Assembly: GCF_029094525.1 (NCBI RefSeq)
Contig: NZ_CP119107.1
Coordinates: 4,092,001 to 4,156,000, forward strand
From: Pullulanibacillus sp. KACC 23026
Lineage (GTDB): Bacteria; Bacillota; Bacilli; Bacillales; Sporolactobacillaceae
Direction: 5' to 3'
DNA length: 64,000 bases
Shown: positions 23,849-32,961 of the stretch, in pieces
How positions within the stretch are numbered: the first letter of the stretch is position 1
Layout: every line of letters starts with the position of its first letter
Made by a program: the position numbers and the translations under genes
The notes under the pieces: generated by a model
The model's input: only the letters and a program-made list of their open reading frames with translations
What the model was told of the DNA's origin: nothing
Databases searched by the model: none

Positions 23849-24272
23849 TACCCACCGCCTCTCTCTCTTTGGCATTTCGAAAAATAAACCATTTGCTAAA
23901 AATGAAATTGGCGACTAATACTACAACGTTTGTAAGTATTTTAGAAAGCGTTTCATTCATATGCAGTCCACTGATTAAGAGAATCATAACAGCCAAATCC
24001 ATGGCATAAGAAACGAACCTAAACCCTATAAATGAGACAAACTCACGAATGGTTTCGGTTTTGTTTTCCGTTTTACTTTGAAAGACAATGATTTTATTAG
24101 CCACATAGGCAAAAAGGACAGACAGAACCCACGCCACCGTATTCGCAATGACATAATTGACTGGGATCGGGACGGTAAGCAGCCAAAAGCTAACAATATT
24201 AATAAGGGTTGTGAAGCCGCCAACAACCAAATAAGTAATTAAGGTGTACCATTTATGAAAAGCCTTCTTCAC
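23829..24272 (-). CDS. GtrA-family flippase-like protein
   Basis: A 147-residue protein with four membrane segments, the GtrA/GtcA/DPMS-associated type. Signatures: KWYTLITYLVVGGFTTLINI at the first helix and FVSFIGFRFVSYAMDLAVMI at the third. Members are thought to flip undecaprenyl-phosphate-linked monosaccharides across the membrane. It overlaps the gtrB-like gene upstream by four bases and the glycosyltransferase gene downstream by 20 bases, so all three are one coupled operon. Confidence 0.9.
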   Translation of the reverse strand: MKKAFHKWYTLITYLVVGGFTTLINIVSFWLLTVPIPVNYVIANTVAWVLSVLFAYVANKIIVFQSKTENKTETIREFVSFIGFRFVSYAMDLAVMILLISGLHMNETLSKILTNVVVLVANFIFSKWFIFRNAKEREAVGNGKTNS

Positions 24273-25222
24273 GGCATCACCTGCTCACCATTGTACTCTT
24301 CGACATAATATAAAGGACGCTGTTTGGTCTCAATAAAAATTCTCCCTAAATACTCTCCGATAATCCCTATCGAAATCAATTGAATGCCACCAAGAAGTAA
24401 AATACAGACCAAAAGCGTTGTATACCCCGTCCCTGGGATGCCCATTACCAACGTCTTAATGATCGTGATCACCATATAAACCAAGGCCAGAAAAGAAACG
24501 AGAAAGCCAAAAAAGGAAGAAAGTCGAAGGGGCAAAGTCGTATAAGAGGTCAGCCCTTCAACAGCAAGGTTTAATAAAGAAATATAACTCCATTTGGACT
24601 CCCCACTAACTCGCGGTGCCGCCACATACTTTATTTCTTTCTTTTTAAACCCAATCCAACAATATAATCCTTTTGTATATCTATGTGATTCCCGCATTTT
24701 CTTGACTGCCTCAATGCAGCGTCGATCTAACAATCGGAAATCACCGGCATCAGGGCATATCGGCATTCTTGTCGTCTTCTGCAAAAGCTCATAATACTTT
24801 TTGGACGTAAAACGGCGAAGCCACGATTCACCCTCACGCTTCACTCGCGTCGCATAGACATCTTCATACCCTTCCTCCCAATGCTTGATTAGCTCTGGTA
24901 TAACCTCAGGCGGATGCTGGAGGTCGGCATCCATAATAATGATCGCATCTCCTTTTGCATAATCCATTCCGGCCATCATAGCAATTTCTTTTCCAAAGTT
25001 TCTAGATAAATCAATAAAGGAAATACGAGCGTCCTTCTCTCGATATTGCTTTAAAATATCAAGGGTACGATCCTCACTTCCGTCATTGACAAAAAGAATT
25101 TCAAAATCATAATGGGTCTCAAGAGAACCCAAGTGCGAAACCAATGATTCATACAACGGCTTAATCGATTGCTCTTCATTAAATGCAGGTATTAAAAGTG
25201 TAATTAATTTCTTGGTGCCCAT
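24269..25222 (-). CDS. Undecaprenyl-phosphate glycosyltransferase, GtrB/CsbB type
   Basis: A family 2 glycosyltransferase of 317 residues that attaches a sugar from a nucleotide donor to undecaprenyl phosphate. N-terminal GT-A domain: LLIPAFNEEQSI, then FVNDGSEDRT and the metal-binding IIMDADLQHPPEVIPELI; the C-terminal quarter has two membrane segments (about 230-255 and 265-290), as in GtrB, CsbB and YkcC. It is the first gene of the three-gene operon with GtrA and a GT-C enzyme. In Bacillus subtilis and Listeria such sets glycosylate lipoteichoic or wall teichoic acids; the polymer here is inferred. Confidence 0.9.
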   Translation of the reverse strand: MGTKKLITLLIPAFNEEQSIKPLYESLVSHLGSLETHYDFEILFVNDGSEDRTLDILKQYREKDARISFIDLSRNFGKEIAMMAGMDYAKGDAIIIMDADLQHPPEVIPELIKHWEEGYEDVYATRVKREGESWLRRFTSKKYYELLQKTTRMPICPDAGDFRLLDRRCIEAVKKMRESHRYTKGLYCWIGFKKKEIKYVAAPRVSGESKWSYISLLNLAVEGLTSYTTLPLRLSSFFGFLVSFLALVYMVITIIKTLVMGIPGTGYTTLLVCILLLGGIQLISIGIIGEYLGRIFIETKQRPLYYVEEYNGEQVMP

Positions 25223-25384
25223 TGTTGAACTCTCCTAAAGCCATTGTTCAAATGCCTAATTTTATTTCTATTATTACCTAATTTTTCAATTTCATGAGGA
25301 AGACTTAAATGGCCAAAAGCGAACATCCATTTGAAAAACTTGAATCCCCTAAAGCACTCTTCATGTGACTGAACCATCGTGAGG

Positions 25385-25432
25385 CGAATAGCGTATGCTC
25401 GTTAAGTCTAACTAAATTTGGGGTAACGAGAA
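25385..25432. repeat. Solitary hairpin copy of the GCGTATGCTCGTTA repeat
   Basis: AGCGTATGCTCGTTAAGTCT is followed after a short loop by GGGGTAACGAG, so CTCGTTA pairs with TAACGAG. It is the same family as the 62-63 kb array. It lies in the 25223-25582 gap upstream of the aminotransferase; I see nothing else there except the GAGGAGAATTCG ribosome binding site. Confidence 0.6.
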
Positions 25433-25582
25433 GATGAAAAATGGTGCACAAGCCAACAGGAAAGATTCCGAGGGCTGTCCAGCTTCCATGTTAAAGCTCA
25501 ACTTCCTCCAGCAATCTGAATAAAGCTCAATTTCTCAGGTTATATTGAGTTTAGTCAGACAAATGAGTGCGAGGAGAATTCG

Positions 25583-26758
25583 ATGATTAAAGCGAATAAA
25601 ATAAAAGCACTACCACCTAATGTATTTGTACAAACAGAAGAACAAAAATTAAAAGCCCACACTCTTGGGGTGAAATTTTATGATTTCGGTATAGCTGACC
25701 CAAGCTATCCTTCACCGATTACAGCGGTCAAAACGCTGCAAGCAGATGCGGAAATCCCACACTATCATCACTATTCTCCTTTAAAGGGGCATCCTGTTTT
25801 TCGAAAACAATTAGCCATTTGGTATCAAGAAAACTTCAACGTTCACTTGGATCCCAACATAGAAATCTTGCCCTTATTAGGAACCAAAGAAGGACTGTTT
25901 GATATTTGTATGACCTACTTAGATAAAGGGGATGTTGTCCTTATTCCAAACCCTGGTTTTCCCACTTATTTCCAAGCAACCTCTATAGCAGGCGGCGAAA
26001 TCTATTCAATGCCTCTCTTAAAGGAAAATCAGTATCTTCCGGATTTAAAAAGCATCCCAGAAACGATTTTAAAACGTGCCAAATTAATGTTCCTTAACTA
26101 TCCGCATAATCCAACTGGCGCCATCGCACCGGACTCCTTTATTGAAAAGGTCATTCAATTTGCCAAAGAACATGAATTCATCATTTGCTATGATAATGTG
26201 TTTGCGACTCTAACGCTTGACGGAAATAAGCCTAAAAGTTTCTTGGAATATGAAGGGGCAAAAGAGGTAGGGGTAGAATTTACTTCCTTCTCAAAAATGT
26301 TTAATATGCAAGGCTGGCGGATTGGCGCTGTTGCCGGAAACCACGAGGTCATCAATTCCCTTTTAAAAATGTTTGTAGAAGCCCACACTAGTATTTTTCA
26401 ACCTATTCAACTTGCGGCGGCAGCTGTCTTAAGAGAGGTTGCCCAAACTGATTTTCCTCATCAACTACGGACCGATTATCAGCAAAAGGTAGATTACGGA
26501 CTAAAGAAATTCGAGGAAATTGGCTGGCCAGTTGAAAGACCTCAAGGGGCCTGTTATTTGTGGGTTCCCGTACCTGATGGCTATTCTTCCGATGAATTCT
26601 CAGGGCTTTTATTTGATAAGTATTCCATTCTAACTTGCCCAGGAATCGGTTTTGGTGAATTGGGTGAAGGCTTCATAAGGCTCTCATTAACGCTTAAAAT
26701 GGAAGACTGCATAAAAGGCATAGATAAATTATGCGAAGCCTTTAAAGAAATCATTTAA
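25583..26758 (+). CDS. PLP-dependent class I/II aminotransferase
   Basis: A 391-residue fold-type I aminotransferase. The PLP lysine is Lys238 in TSFSKMFNMQGWRIG; the substrate/cofactor loop NYPHNPTGA is at 172-180 and the PLP-binding Asp is in CYDNVF (Asp204). The N-terminus (IKALPPNVFVQTEEQKLKA) resembles LL-diaminopimelate, alanine or aspartate aminotransferase-like members of the Bacillales. Substrate preference cannot be told from this. GCGAGGAGAATTCG precedes the ATG. It is monocistronic with a strong terminator after it, and its surroundings give no pathway hint. Confidence 0.87.
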   Translation: MIKANKIKALPPNVFVQTEEQKLKAHTLGVKFYDFGIADPSYPSPITAVKTLQADAEIPHYHHYSPLKGHPVFRKQLAIWYQENFNVHLDPNIEILPLLGTKEGLFDICMTYLDKGDVVLIPNPGFPTYFQATSIAGGEIYSMPLLKENQYLPDLKSIPETILKRAKLMFLNYPHNPTGAIAPDSFIEKVIQFAKEHEFIICYDNVFATLTLDGNKPKSFLEYEGAKEVGVEFTSFSKMFNMQGWRIGAVAGNHEVINSLLKMFVEAHTSIFQPIQLAAAAVLREVAQTDFPHQLRTDYQQKVDYGLKKFEEIGWPVERPQGACYLWVPVPDGYSSDEFSGLLFDKYSILTCPGIGFGELGEGFIRLSLTLKMEDCIKGIDKLCEAFKEII

Positions 26759-26782
26759 ATCCCCTAATCCCAAGTGCGTGTC

Positions 26783-26820
26783 AAAAAGGCTTAGAGATGC
26801 TGATCTCTAAGCCTTTTTAA
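26783..26820 (+). terminator. Terminator of the aminotransferase gene
   Basis: A perfect 16-bp stem, 26783-26798 (ending GGCTTAGAGAT) with 26803-26818, four-base loop, T-run at its end. Confidence 0.92.
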
Positions 26821-26985
26821 ATAGGTCTAAAAAACGTGGATCGGAGAGAGGCAAAATGGTGGGCAAAAATCCGTTTATTTTATTAACATTGTTTTTTTCT
26901 AGTTAAATATCTGTTTGGTGGTTTTTAACGAATTATTTCTTTCATATCATAAGAATACATGTCTTTCTTAAATAAGAGGTATTTT

Positions 26986-27681
26986 ATGACCAAACGCTTA
27001 CTTTTTCTTCTTGAACTCTTTATTTACCTTATCCTCCCCCTTTTATTATGGGGAACGATAAGGGATATCATTGGCGACTTTCCAACGATGATTTGTTCGT
27101 CATTGTTTGGAGTATTATTCAGTACATACCGGTATTATAAAACTAGAGAGTTTAATTTGACAGCCCTTCTATTAATGGGGAATTTAATTATCGATTTTCT
27201 TATTGATATTTTCTCTCAATCTGCCATTCGTTTACTGTGGAACAGCACGTTCTATTCATTGGGACTAGCTTTTCTTTATCTTTTAAGTGTCCTGATAAAG
27301 AGGCCGATTTTTCTGCTATTTGCCTTGGATTTAATTGTCATGGATGGAAATGATAGAAAAATTAATAAGGAAATGCTTTATCGGCCTGGCCCTTTAAAAG
27401 TCTTTAACCTTCTCACTCTCGTTAATAGTCTTAAGGAACTCGTTTCTGCTTTTACCATGATGTACTTGATAAAAAACTTCGGGGTAGAAGCCTATCGCTT
27501 CGACATCCTGCTCGATCAAGCCTTTAGTTTCATCCTGTCATTGATTTCTATCTTCGGCTTTCTATACGCCTATAAGCTGGCTAACGAAATTGTGACTATC
27601 AAAAAATCACCTCTATATGGGAGCCGGCAGACGTCTTGCTTTAAGCTTGAAACGATTTACTACTTTTTCTGTAATAATTAA
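26986..27681 (+). CDS. VC0807-like multi-pass membrane protein
   Basis: A membrane protein of about 231 residues with six or seven hydrophobic segments. The sequence (FLLELFIYLILPLLLWGTIR; later SFYSLGLAFLYLLSVLIK and RPIFLLFALD) resembles the VC0807 family of unknown function. The frame opens at 26959, but that ATG has no ribosome binding site; the ATG at 26986 has AAGAGG seven bases before it, so I chose it. It is read alone, convergent with the sarcosine-oxidase-like gene 9 bases away; no terminator is evident between them. No function can be proposed. Confidence 0.65.
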   Translation: MTKRLLFLLELFIYLILPLLLWGTIRDIIGDFPTMICSSLFGVLFSTYRYYKTREFNLTALLLMGNLIIDFLIDIFSQSAIRLLWNSTFYSLGLAFLYLLSVLIKRPIFLLFALDLIVMDGNDRKINKEMLYRPGPLKVFNLLTLVNSLKELVSAFTMMYLIKNFGVEAYRFDILLDQAFSFILSLISIFGFLYAYKLANEIVTIKKSPLYGSRQTSCFKLETIYYFFCNN

Positions 27682-27690
27682 TCGACTCCT

Positions 27691-28824
27691 CTAATTAAAA
27701 CGAGAGAGTGCAAATAAAGAAAGCGCATCATCCCTTTTTCCTTCGAGAGCCATTTGGCACAATATTTCTCCGATGACACTGCCAAATTTAAATCCATGGC
27801 CAGAGAAACCTCCAGCAATAAGAATGTTACGATGCTCTGGATGATAATCGATAATAAAATGACTGTCGCTTGACCAGGTTTGTAGGCATGTCTTCCCTTG
27901 TCTAAGAGAACCATTTGCTCCCGGCAAGTAGGCCTGAAGACATTCGCGAAGCTCCCCTTCATCTTCCCAGTAGGAGCCAAAGTCCTGTACATGTTGACTA
28001 GGATCAATAGGCTGCCCGCCATCTGTTCTCCCTAGCTTGAGTCCTTCTCCTTTCACATTCGGGAATCCATAGAACATACGGTGACCTTCATCAATATAAA
28101 AAGATGGAAAATGAGTGAGATCATAGGTTGATTCGGTTTCAAACCAGCCAAATACCTTTCGCAACGGTTGAATCGGCAGCTGGAGAGAAGGAAGCAGCTT
28201 TCCTGTCCATGCCCCAGTCGATAGAATCACTTTTCTCGCAGAAAACGTCTCCTGCTCTGTTTGAACCATAACATGCCCATTTTTCGCCTCTACATTGACT
28301 ACAGGCGTATTAATCAATACGTCTGCCCCATTCTTGATCGCAAGCTCCCTATAAGCCTGAATACAATTTTCACTATAGAGAAAGCCAGATTCCGGCTCAA
28401 AACAGCCCATAAAATGTTGCGGTAACTTTAGCCCCGGCCATCTTTTCATCACTTCATCCGCTGACAATTTCTGAAGGGGGAGGCTAAATTTCGCAGCGGA
28501 AGCTAATGTTTCATTAAGGAAAGGGGAATCCACCGCACCAATTCCTAGCACACCTGTTTTCTCAAAGATTTTATAAGTGGATTCCTCTTCTAACTGCTCC
28601 CACAATTCCTGAGCCCGTTTCACTAATGTGACGTACGCTCTTCCTTCTCCGTAAGCGTGGCGAATCATTCGAGTATTCCCATGGTGGCTGGAATTCGAAT
28701 GCGGCGGATCAAAAGCATCTACGAGCAGCGTCTTAGCCTTTTGTTTTGCCAGAAAATAGCCCGCTGCCATTCCCATTGTGCCGGCACCGACTACAATGAC
28801 ATCATATATCGACTGTCGTTCCAT
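27691..28824 (-). CDS. Monomeric sarcosine oxidase / N-methylamino acid oxidase-like flavoenzyme
   Basis: An FAD-dependent amine oxidase of the SoxA/MTOX (DAO) family, about 377 residues. N-terminal dinucleotide fold DVIVVGAGTMGMAAGYFLAK; the HHGNTRMIRHAY segment near 47; the covalent-flavin cysteine is the Cys in GKTCLQTWSSDSHFI near residue 312, close to Cys315 of known sarcosine oxidase; the C-terminal GGFSGHGFKFGSVIGE is the FAD closing motif. It oxidises a secondary amine to imine and makes peroxide; sarcosine or N-methyltryptophan are the best guesses. A longer frame starts at 28872; the ATG at 28824 fits GGGAGAG. Separated from metQ by a terminator. Confidence 0.87.
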   Translation of the reverse strand: MERQSIYDVIVVGAGTMGMAAGYFLAKQKAKTLLVDAFDPPHSNSSHHGNTRMIRHAYGEGRAYVTLVKRAQELWEQLEEESTYKIFEKTGVLGIGAVDSPFLNETLASAAKFSLPLQKLSADEVMKRWPGLKLPQHFMGCFEPESGFLYSENCIQAYRELAIKNGADVLINTPVVNVEAKNGHVMVQTEQETFSARKVILSTGAWTGKLLPSLQLPIQPLRKVFGWFETESTYDLTHFPSFYIDEGHRMFYGFPNVKGEGLKLGRTDGGQPIDPSQHVQDFGSYWEDEGELRECLQAYLPGANGSLRQGKTCLQTWSSDSHFIIDYHPEHRNILIAGGFSGHGFKFGSVIGEILCQMALEGKRDDALSLFALSRFN

Positions 28825-28854
28825 TTGGTCCACTCTCCCATCGATCAGTTTAGA

Positions 28855-28886
28855 AAAAAAACGCTTGGACAAAAGCCAAGCGTTTT
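28855..28886 (-). terminator. Terminator of the metNPQ operon
   Basis: On the minus strand AAAACGCTTGG pairs with CCAAGCGTTTT (28886-28858) across a 7-base loop, followed by a T-run. It directly follows the metQ stop. Confidence 0.9.
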
Positions 28887-28896
28887 AAAAACCATG

Positions 28897-29754
28897 TTAT
28901 TGATTGTAATTCGTAATTTGGTCAATTGGTTTAACAACAGGGATCGCGGCCCCTTTGTACTGCTTCTTAATAAAATCTTGAACTTGTTTTTCGTGGAAGA
29001 TATCAACAATTTCTTTATAAGTCTTGTTATCTTTATCTTTTGTTTTTGCAGCAATAATGTTGACATAAGCTTTGTTGCTCGCATCTTCGTGGAAGATCGG
29101 ATCTGTTGTTGGGTTTAATCCAGCGTTGATGGCCATGTCACAGTTAATAACAGAAGCTGTTGCATCATCAAGGCCTCGCGGTGTCTGCCCCGCATCAACT
29201 GGAGTAATTTTTAAATGCTTAGGATTATCTTTAATAAATTCGATCCCTTGAGTCCCGTTATAGCCGTCCTTTAGAGTAATCAGTCCTGCCTTTTGAAGAA
29301 GCGCAAGCGCACGGCTTTCGTTAGTCGCATCATTTGGCACAATAATTTGCGAACCATCTTTAATGTCTTTAACACTTTTCACTTTCTTGGAGTAAATGCC
29401 CATTGGCCAAATAGCCGTCGTCCCAATCGCAGACAAGTCTAAGTTATGATCTTTTTTAAATGAATCAAAATAGATGACCGTTTGGAAGGCGTTTAGATCA
29501 ATATCTCCATTGTTTAATGCAATGTTAGGCTGTACATAGTCACTGAATTTAACGATTTGAATATGAATTCCCTTTTTCTTAGCAAGCTTTTGTACGAGAT
29601 TCCAAGTTGGAAGTTCTGCAGGAGAAATCCCTACTTTTACAGTAACCGGTTTATTTGAATCCGAATTGCTGCTATCGCTATTTTGACTTGATCCGCAAGC
29701 AGATGCGGCTATAAGCATAAAGAGTCCAAGTACTACCACTATAATTTTTTTCAT
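28897..29754 (-). CDS. metQ: Methionine ABC transporter substrate-binding lipoprotein
   Basis: Binds D/L-methionine or its derivatives outside the membrane. N-terminal lipoprotein signal MKKIIVVVLGLFMLIAASAC with the lipidated Cys at about residue 20; then NlpA-family motifs KVGISPAELPTWNLVQKLAK, VQPNIALNNGDIDLNAFQT, and INAGLNP. About 285 residues, the usual length. A frame opens five codons earlier (29769), but GGAGG is correctly spaced for the ATG at 29754. Third gene of the metN-metP-metQ operon, controlled by a SAM-I riboswitch upstream of metN. Confidence 0.93.
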   Translation of the reverse strand: MKKIIVVVLGLFMLIAASACGSSQNSDSSNSDSNKPVTVKVGISPAELPTWNLVQKLAKKKGIHIQIVKFSDYVQPNIALNNGDIDLNAFQTVIYFDSFKKDHNLDLSAIGTTAIWPMGIYSKKVKSVKDIKDGSQIIVPNDATNESRALALLQKAGLITLKDGYNGTQGIEFIKDNPKHLKITPVDAGQTPRGLDDATASVINCDMAINAGLNPTTDPIFHEDASNKAYVNIIAAKTKDKDNKTYKEIVDIFHEKQVQDFIKKQYKGAAIPVVKPIDQITNYNQ

Positions 29755-29804
29755 TCTGATAACCTCCATGTAGGTAAGAAAATGTCTATGTTAACCAGTA
29801 AGGA

Positions 29805-30467
29805 TTATTTTCTCCTAATTTTCTTTGATAAATAATTTCCTAGTGCTTGAATAAGCCAAACGAATACGACAAGTAAAATGACCGTAATAACCATCGCTTG
29901 GGTTTTAAATTGCTGGTACCCATAAGTAATCGCTAAGTTCCCAAGACCGCCGCCACCGACAGCACCGGCCATGGCTGATGCTCCGATAAGTCCGATCGAG
30001 GCAATTGTCAAAGAAAGGATGATCGAACCGAGCGCCTCTGGTAAAAGAAAACGCCAGATAATTTGCCAAGGTGTTGCCCCCATTGATTGCGCGAGCTCAA
30101 TGACCCCTTTATCAATTTCCAACAAGGAGTTCTCAACAAGTCGGCCAATGTATGGCGCCGTAAACAGCACCAGTGGAACAATCGCAGCAGTTGTCCCAAT
30201 CGAAGTATGAACGATAAGACGTGTAAAAGGAATGATTGCTACCACTAGAATAATAAAAGGAATGGATCTAAAAATATTAATAATTATATTTAAAATGGTA
30301 TAAACCACTTTATTCTCTAGGATACCTTCTTCTCTTGTGATGACGAGAATCACACCAAGCGGAATTCCAATTAGGATAGAAATAAGAAATGCCACGACAA
30401 CCATGTAGAGTGTTTGCTCGACAGACTGAAGCAATTCCGGCCAAAACCAAGACCAATCAAATGCCAT
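29805..30467 (-). CDS. metP: Methionine ABC transporter permease
   Basis: A 220-residue MetI/MetP-type permease with five membrane segments. The EAA loop is ELAQSMGATPWQIIWRFLLP near 139-158. It belongs with MetN and MetQ and its start overlaps the end of metN by 11 bases, so translation is coupled. Forms the membrane channel for methionine import. Confidence 0.93.
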   Translation of the reverse strand: MAFDWSWFWPELLQSVEQTLYMVVVAFLISILIGIPLGVILVITREEGILENKVVYTILNIIINIFRSIPFIILVVAIIPFTRLIVHTSIGTTAAIVPLVLFTAPYIGRLVENSLLEIDKGVIELAQSMGATPWQIIWRFLLPEALGSIILSLTIASIGLIGASAMAGAVGGGGLGNLAITYGYQQFKTQAMVITVILLVVFVWLIQALGNYLSKKIRRK

Positions 30468-31494
30468 TTAGATCAACCTCCTTAATGTTAACCTCTTGGC
30501 TTTTGATAAACTGAATCGTCTTTTTGACTTCATCTTCATTACCAATAAAATCAACAATTAAATTACCAAAAGGGGTTCCTTGGAGCTCGGTTACCATGCC
30601 ATGAATGACGCTGACATGGACGTCAAATTTCTTAGCAACGGTTGAAAGTAGCGGTTCACTCGTTGAATTTCCTTTAAAGATAATGCGATAAAGAAAATGG
30701 TCATTTGTTTGGTTTTCAATGAATCCCCGTTTGATGGAATCTGGAATACTATCATTCAATACCGTGCGCACAAAATTTTTCGCAATATCAGTTTGCGGAT
30801 CAGAAAAGACATCAAGGACAGAGCCTTGCTCCACGATCACGCCACCTTCAATGACCGCCACTTTATCACAAGTATCACGGATGACATTCATTTCATGAGT
30901 GATCATTAAAATCGTAATGCCCAATTCATCTCTCACACGTTTTAATAGTTCTAAAACAGATCTTGTCGTATCAGGATCAAGAGCAGATGTCGCCTCATCA
31001 CACAACAGAATATGGGGATCTGTTGCCAAAGCACGAGCAATTCCCACCCGTTGCTTTTGTCCTCCAGACAGCTGTTCAGGATACTGATGGGCTTTATCTT
31101 CTAAGCCAACAAACGATAAAAGCTCCATAACCTTTGCTTCGATTTCCTTCTTGGGTCTGCCCTCCAGCACGAGCGGCATCGCCACATTTCCGAAAACGGT
31201 TTTTGCTTGAAGCAAATTAAATTGCTGAAAAATCATCCCAATCTTTTTCCGCTCTTTTCTCAGTTCTTTAGGCGATAGAGATTGAATGTCCACCCCTTCA
31301 ATAAGAACCTGTCCAGAAGTCGGACGTTCAAGAAGATTCACACAGCGAATCAAAGTACTTTTACCCGCCCCACTGAATCCAATGACGCCAAAGATCTCGC
31401 CTTTCTTGACTTCAAGATTAATGCCTTTTAAAGCAGTGACCGTCTTCGATTTACTTTTACCGTAAACTTTGTGTACATCTTTAAGAATGAGCAC
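30457..31494 (-). CDS. metN: Methionine ABC transporter ATP-binding protein
   Basis: A 345-residue importer ATPase. Walker A GFSGAGKST is at 39-47, the signature is QLSGGQKQRVG, and Walker B is ILLCDEATSALDPD; a C-terminal NIL domain (about 265-340), the regulatory methionine-binding domain of MetN, is present. It drives methionine uptake with MetP and MetQ. A GGAGGTCAAACC site precedes the ATG. Expression is controlled by the SAM-I riboswitch at 31580-31681, so it should rise when S-adenosylmethionine is low. Confidence 0.94.
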   Translation of the reverse strand: MLILKDVHKVYGKSKSKTVTALKGINLEVKKGEIFGVIGFSGAGKSTLIRCVNLLERPTSGQVLIEGVDIQSLSPKELRKERKKIGMIFQQFNLLQAKTVFGNVAMPLVLEGRPKKEIEAKVMELLSFVGLEDKAHQYPEQLSGGQKQRVGIARALATDPHILLCDEATSALDPDTTRSVLELLKRVRDELGITILMITHEMNVIRDTCDKVAVIEGGVIVEQGSVLDVFSDPQTDIAKNFVRTVLNDSIPDSIKRGFIENQTNDHFLYRIIFKGNSTSEPLLSTVAKKFDVHVSVIHGMVTELQGTPFGNLIVDFIGNEDEVKKTIQFIKSQEVNIKEVDLNGI

Positions 31495-31532
31495 CGGTTT
31501 GACCTCCTATCTCTCAACCTATTTTTCACATC

Positions 31533-31681
31533 AAAAAACCTCTTTCATTCAAAATGAAAGAGGTTTACATGTATCGTACCTTATCTTTCAGAATGAAAAA
31601 TAATTCTGCAGGAAGTAGCACCTTTCCCTTTGGAAGGTTGCTGGACGTCATCGGGCCTGTCCCTCAGTCTCTCTGGATAAG
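31533..31681 (-). promoter_or_regulatory. SAM-I (S-box) riboswitch with attenuator
   Basis: On the minus strand the aptamer runs from 31681 to 31580: P1 CTTATCCAGAGAG pairs with GATAAG, and the S-box core GATGACGTCCAGCAACC, GGTGCTACTTCCTGCAGAA and TGAAAGATAAG are all present. The terminator (AACCTCTTTCATT with AATGAAAGAGGTT, then T-run at 31538-31533) follows. A promoter TTGACA-N17-TAATAT lies at 31751-31723. SAM binding should stop transcription of metNPQ. Confidence 0.96.
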
Positions 31682-31722
31682 TGTTATATGAAATTATCAA
31701 TAGTTCGAATCGAACATTCTCA

Positions 31723-31751
31723 ATATTAAAAGATATACCCCAGAGTGTCAA
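31723..31751 (-). promoter_or_regulatory. Promoter of metNPQ
   Basis: On the minus strand -35 TTGACA (31751-31746) and -10 TAATAT (31728-31723) are 17 bp apart. A palindrome GTTCGAATCGAAC (31703-31715) lies at the expected start of transcription and may be an operator; no regulator is suggested. Confidence 0.7.
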
Positions 31752-31879
31752 TCAGAAAAATGAGAGAAAGCAAACCGACAGCGCTATCATTCCTTTAATA
31801 GCAATGAAATATTTTTTTGAGTTTGGCTGAGCTTGTGGTATTTTCGGATGGTTTCTGGGACTTTGGAGGAGGTTCTAGG

Positions 31880-32840
31880 ATCTTTCTCAAATTGATAGTG
31901 AGAAACATTGGCCTTCTTGGTTTTTTTGGGGATGTTCTCGGATTTTTGGCTGACCTTCTGGCATGTTTGGTCGACCTTCTTAGATTTTTGGCAAACCTTC
32001 TTGGATTTTTCTCAATTTGAATGTGGGCACATTGACCTTCTTGGATGTTTCGCGGATGTTCTCGGATTTTTGTTCGACCTTCTCAGATCTTTGGCTGACC
32101 TTCTTAGATTTTTCGCCAACCTTCTCGGATCTTTCTCATATTGAAAGTGGGCAACATTGACCTTCTTGGATTTTTTGGGGATGTTCTCGGATTTTTGGCC
32201 GACCTTCTGGCATGTTTGGTCGACCTTCTTAGATTTTTCGCCAACCTTCTCGGATCTTTCTCAATTTGAATGTGGGCACATTGACCTTCTTGGATTTTTT
32301 GGGGATGTTCTCAGATTTTTGGCTGACCTTCTGGCATGTTTGGTCGACCTTCTTAGATTTTTTGCCGACCTTCTCGGCTCTTTCTCAATTTGAATGTGGG
32401 CACATTGACCTTCTTGGATTTTTTGGGGATGTTCTCAGATTTTTGGCTGACCTTCTGGCATGTTTGGTCGACCTTCTTAGATTTTTTGCCGACCTTCTCG
32501 GATCTTTCTCAATTTGAATGTGGGCACATTGACCTTCTTGGATTTTTTGGGGATGTTCTCAGATTTTTGGCTGACCTTCTGGCATGTTTGGTCGACCTTC
32601 TTAGATTTTTTGCCGACCTTCTCGGCTCTTTCTCAATTTGAAAGTGGGCACATTGACCTTCTTGGATGTTTCGCGGATGTTCTCGGATTTTTGTTCGACC
32701 TTCTTGGATCTTTGGCTGACCTTCTAGCATTTTTAGCCGACCTTCTTGGATCTTTGGCTGACCTTCTTAGATTTTTGGCAAACCTTCTCGGATTTCCCAT
32801 CGACCTTCTAGATTTCCACCCAACCTTCTCGGGTTTTCTA
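31880..32840. repeat. Noncoding minisatellite: 124-bp units made of 21-bp subrepeats
   Basis: Seven units begin at 31912, 32036, 32161, 32285, 32409, 32533 and 32657, with a period of 124-125 bp. Each has four 21-bp subrepeats of the type CCTTCTTAGATTTTTGGCGA plus one base and a 40-bp tail containing CTCAATTTGAATGTGGGCAC. The last stretch (32657-32840) is a run of about nine 21-mers without the tail. Because 124 is not a multiple of three, the frame changes each unit, so the many short ORFs in it are shadows. It lies between the metNPQ riboswitch and a small gene. Confidence 0.9.
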
Positions 32841-32961
32841 CCAGGGCAAATTATGGGGGTTGAAAATATATGTTTCCACATTCATAATTCTATATTAAAA
32901 CACGGAGACTAATACTGCTGAGTCGATGTTTCTTACGGAATATCCTATAGGAGGTCATCTT

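Noticed and set aside
31880-32840. Several 70-130 residue open frames on both strands (repeats such as LLGFFGDVL or RRSAKNLRRS)
   Set aside because: They shift frame with each 124-bp unit, overlap one another on both strands and lack ribosome binding sites; they are shadows of a noncoding repeat.
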